Assembly: GCF_040549045.1 (NCBI RefSeq)
Contig: NZ_JBEWTB010000002.1
Coordinates: forward strand, 713,501-777,500
DNA from: Endozoicomonas sp. NE40
GTDB lineage: Bacteria; Pseudomonadota; Gammaproteobacteria; Pseudomonadales; Endozoicomonadaceae
Length of the DNA: 64,000 nt
Direction of reading: 5' to 3'
Part shown: positions 62,334 to 64,000 of the stretch, piece by piece
Layout: each line of letters starts with the position of its first letter
Position numbering within the stretch: position 1 is the stretch's first letter
Notes under the pieces: generated by a model
The model's input: the letters and a program-made list of their open reading frames with translations, nothing else
Databases searched by the model: none
Told to the model about the DNA's origin: nothing
Made by a program: the position numbers and the translations under genes

Positions 62334-63138
62334 GCTTTATCTGTTAATAAAAAACATGCAGATTAATCGTGCCAATGCTATGCCGTGCCCTTATCTGACG
62401 GGTTTGCCATCGATGTACGGGTTGGTTGGAATGGGGCGAAATCTAGTTAATCATGCTCTTCAGGGGTCAGGCCTCCACTTCGAATCAATCGCTTTGTGCA
62501 TTAGTTCGTTTCATATGTCTGGCAGTCAGAAGAAATATCCCGGTTTCTCTCTACAAGATATGGATAGACATCAGGATGTCAGAGTCATTACTGCGCGAGA
62601 CAGCTGGTTTGATGCCTCCATACTCGTTCGAGTCACAGTGAAGAATAAAGAGAAAGTCAATACAGTTAGAAGCTGGATCGAAGAGAATAAGCACTTAGAT
62701 GAACTTTACTCTCTAAAACTGTGCGGCGGTGCTGTCATGTACTCCAGTAGAGAACCGAATATTACCCTGCTGCGAGCAGAAGAAGTTAAGGACGTATGCC
62801 AGCACCTTGACGGATATTTTATTGCCGATCGAATTGAACTTTGCCGCTCAGAAAGGCTACCAGAAGAAGATGCTCTGGATACACTGCTGAGGCTCATCCA
62901 AAATAGCAAGGAATCTGGGCATGGCTGGCTAACGCCATTAAATGTTGGTTTTATCTCCCTTGGGCAGCCTGAAAGACGGAAGAATACTCGCCAGTTTATT
63001 GGGCATAGCTTTGCTGAACCAGTATTAGGGCTAGGTCGTTTATTTTCTGCATGCAGTGTTGCTCGCAGTGTTTGTACTAGTGAACCGTTCTTCTGGAAAC
63101 CATTTTCTAAGAAATTTGTTGTAGCAGGGTCTATATAG
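62302..63138 (+). CDS. cas5f: Cas5f (Csy2), I-F Cascade subunit
   Basis: A 278-aa Csy2/Cas5f protein that caps the crRNA 5' handle. LYLLIKNMQINRANAMPCPY and LTGLPSMYGLVGMGRNLVNH match the Csy2 N-terminus (LLLLPRLSIQNANAISSPL and following GFPSPGAFTGF). GWLTPLNVGFISL and FAEPVLGLGRLFS match the C-terminal Csy2 block. The start is placed at ATG 62302 within the end of cas8f; ATG 62260 or 62356 are alternatives. In well-known I-F3 transposon systems cas8 and cas5 are fused, so the separate gene is notable. cas7f follows after 33 bp. Confidence 0.85.
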   Translation: MPLSATSDNIELYLLIKNMQINRANAMPCPYLTGLPSMYGLVGMGRNLVNHALQGSGLHFESIALCISSFHMSGSQKKYPGFSLQDMDRHQDVRVITARDSWFDASILVRVTVKNKEKVNTVRSWIEENKHLDELYSLKLCGGAVMYSSREPNITLLRAEEVKDVCQHLDGYFIADRIELCRSERLPEEDALDTLLRLIQNSKESGHGWLTPLNVGFISLGQPERRKNTRQFIGHSFAEPVLGLGRLFSACSVARSVCTSEPFFWKPFSKKFVVAGSI

Positions 63139-63171
63139 TGAGTGTCACGCCTACTATCTGCGAGGAGTATG

Positions 63172-64000
63172 ATGGCTTTACCAAACCAGTTGCATGCAGA
63201 CCGATCACTGGTATTCGGTTGTGGCATTGCTGATTCCAAGGACTCAGAAACAGGTAGAATCTGGACACTCCATATCCCGCCTCCCCGTGACGTTAAGGGC
63301 CCTCCTAGTGATGCTAAATCCCTCAAAGGCCGAAATGACCAAAATCTGGATACCCCCAATATTTATCAAGGGGAATTTATCAGAAATGAACCCGGGGACA
63401 CGTTGCGCATCCGGTTTGAAGGCTACATCCATAGAAACGCTTTCAAACCGAAAACGCCAGATAAGCGAATAGCGACCAAAATAAAAAACTTTCTAAATCG
63501 CATGCAGCAAAAGGGTGGCTTGAAAGTCATCGCTCGCTTAATGTTTACTAATCTTGTTACTCTGCTGTGGCTCCGAAAAAACAACGAAACTTTTTTATTA
63601 AAAAGAAAATTAATATTTGAAACCAACTATTTTAAGCATGAGTTTACTCTGCCTGATTGGCAGGAGGGTAATATAAGCCTTGAGCAAGTAACAGCATCTT
63701 CCCCTCAGGCAGTTAATGACTGTATAGAGTTCATCGAGACAAGGTTATATCAATGTAATATTGATCGCTGGTTTCGAGTAACCGCTGAGATATATACGGG
63801 CCATCAAATGAATATCTATCCCAGTCAGTTAATGGCGGTCAAACCAAAGACGGACAGCAGTAATTCAAAAGAGAAAGAAGGCCGATTGTTTTTGAAGGGG
63901 ATAGACAAAGAAACAAGGTGCCGGAATATTCCGCTGTTTGATGAGCGACAAATACTGTATGCACTCTATACTTTTGATACTTGGTATGCTGAAGGTAACA
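63172..64000 (+). CDS. cas7f: Cas7f (Csy3), Cascade backbone subunit, truncated by the window end
   Basis: 276 codons are visible from ATG 63172 (GAGGAG 6 bases before). LPNQLHADRSLVFG resembles the Csy3 start. VIARLMFTNLVTLLWLRKN, WFRVTAEIYTGHQMNIYPSQ and FLKGIDKETRCRNIPLFDER follow the order of I-F3 Cas7 (LATRYLMNICNGKWLWKN, FEVRATLHLPTNAMVRPSQ). The DTWYAEGN at the edge matches the region just before the C-terminal third. Six copies would coat the crRNA. cas6f and a CRISPR array are expected downstream. Confidence 0.88.
   Translation, partial: MALPNQLHADRSLVFGCGIADSKDSETGRIWTLHIPPPRDVKGPPSDAKSLKGRNDQNLDTPNIYQGEFIRNEPGDTLRIRFEGYIHRNAFKPKTPDKRIATKIKNFLNRMQQKGGLKVIARLMFTNLVTLLWLRKNNETFLLKRKLIFETNYFKHEFTLPDWQEGNISLEQVTASSPQAVNDCIEFIETRLYQCNIDRWFRVTAEIYTGHQMNIYPSQLMAVKPKTDSSNSKEKEGRLFLKGIDKETRCRNIPLFDERQILYALYTFDTWYAEGN

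Larger units (their letters stand above)
50121..64000 (+). mobile_element. Tn7-like transposon carrying type I-F Cascade genes (partial, runs off the window)
   Basis: The boundary is placed at the TG of TGACTGATAC, directly before the TnsB-site-like repeats; AGCCT at 50116-50120 would be the 5-bp target duplication. Contents in order: four end repeats, palindrome, tnsA, tnsB, tnsC, tnsD-type tniQ, a TnsE-like gene, MATE transporter, dioxygenase, cas8f, cas5f, cas7f. The orientation (target gene, end, tnsA first) is that of Tn7 next to glmS. The tnsABC genes are much more AT-rich than the host genes. The distal end, cas6f, CRISPR array and further cargo would lie beyond 64000. The exact terminal base is an inference. 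Confidence 0.88.

Noticed and set aside
60958..64000. Classification as type I-F2 (minimal I-Fv) or defence-type I-F1
   Set aside because: I-F2 lacks a Cas8 large subunit, whereas a Cas8-like gene is present. No cas1 or cas2-3 precedes cas8f as in I-F1, and motifs in Cas8 and Cas7 fit I-F3 best. Genes beyond the window could change this.

Overview
The window looks like a chromosomal segment of a marine, host-associated gammaproteobacterium, most probably Endozoicomonas or a close relative. That is an inference. It rests on ordinary gammaproteobacterial housekeeping genes (purL, tadA, sbcB, aspA, sodB, class II DAHP synthase) next to a type III secretion export block, a SopB-like phosphoinositide phosphatase effector, a protein with four eukaryotic-type C2H2 zinc fingers, and giant coiled-coil proteins. 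No rRNA or other marker was available to fix the genus.

Layout. 1-5,500: a tRNA-Pro(CGG), a macrodomain protein and class II DAHP synthase (minus strand). Next come a promoter, mini-ORF and attenuator-like terminator ahead of a small ACT-like gene, then a sulfurtransferase, a thioesterase and a small membrane-anchored protein. 5,600-9,400: a four-gene plus-strand operon (GT2 glycosyltransferase, GtrA flippase, YdjC/NaxD-type deacetylase, ArnT-like transferase) that fits amino-sugar decoration of lipid A. 9,400-14,800: slyB-like lipoprotein, purL and tadA, all minus. 15,080-22,233: T3SS chaperone, then sctN-O-P-Q-R-S-T-U in one tightly packed run. 22,242-25,340: two convergent candidate effectors (SopB/IpgD-like phosphatase, C2H2 zinc-finger protein). 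25,780-31,850: aspartase, an orphan FixJ-type regulator, a degenerate receiver protein, exonuclease I, a YigZ protein and a PilZ protein. 31,870-49,300: a 4,111-aa coiled-coil protein with a P-loop/helicase-like module, a 980-aa helical protein, a lipoprotein and a membrane coiled-coil protein (minus). 49,530-50,108: sodB.

50,121 to the end: one boundary and most of a large Tn7-like transposon, starting 12 bp past the sodB stop codon. Four tandem ~21-bp repeats, arranged like the TnsB sites of the Tn7 right end, are followed by a perfect palindrome and then by overlapping tnsA, tnsB, tnsC, a large tnsD-type tniQ and a short TnsE-like gene. Cargo follows (MATE transporter plus Fe/2-oxoglutarate dioxygenase), then type I-F Cascade genes: cas8f (frame-disrupted), a separate cas5f, and cas7f running off the window. 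No cas3, cas1 or small tniQ, and no CRISPR array, is visible.

The most unusual system is therefore a probable CRISPR-associated Tn7-like element. It combines a complete TnsABCD homing machinery and a TnsE-like protein with an I-F3-like Cascade whose Cas8 and Cas5 are separate, and it is parked at sodB. Similarity statements are from motif recognition and remembered family sequences; no database search was run.
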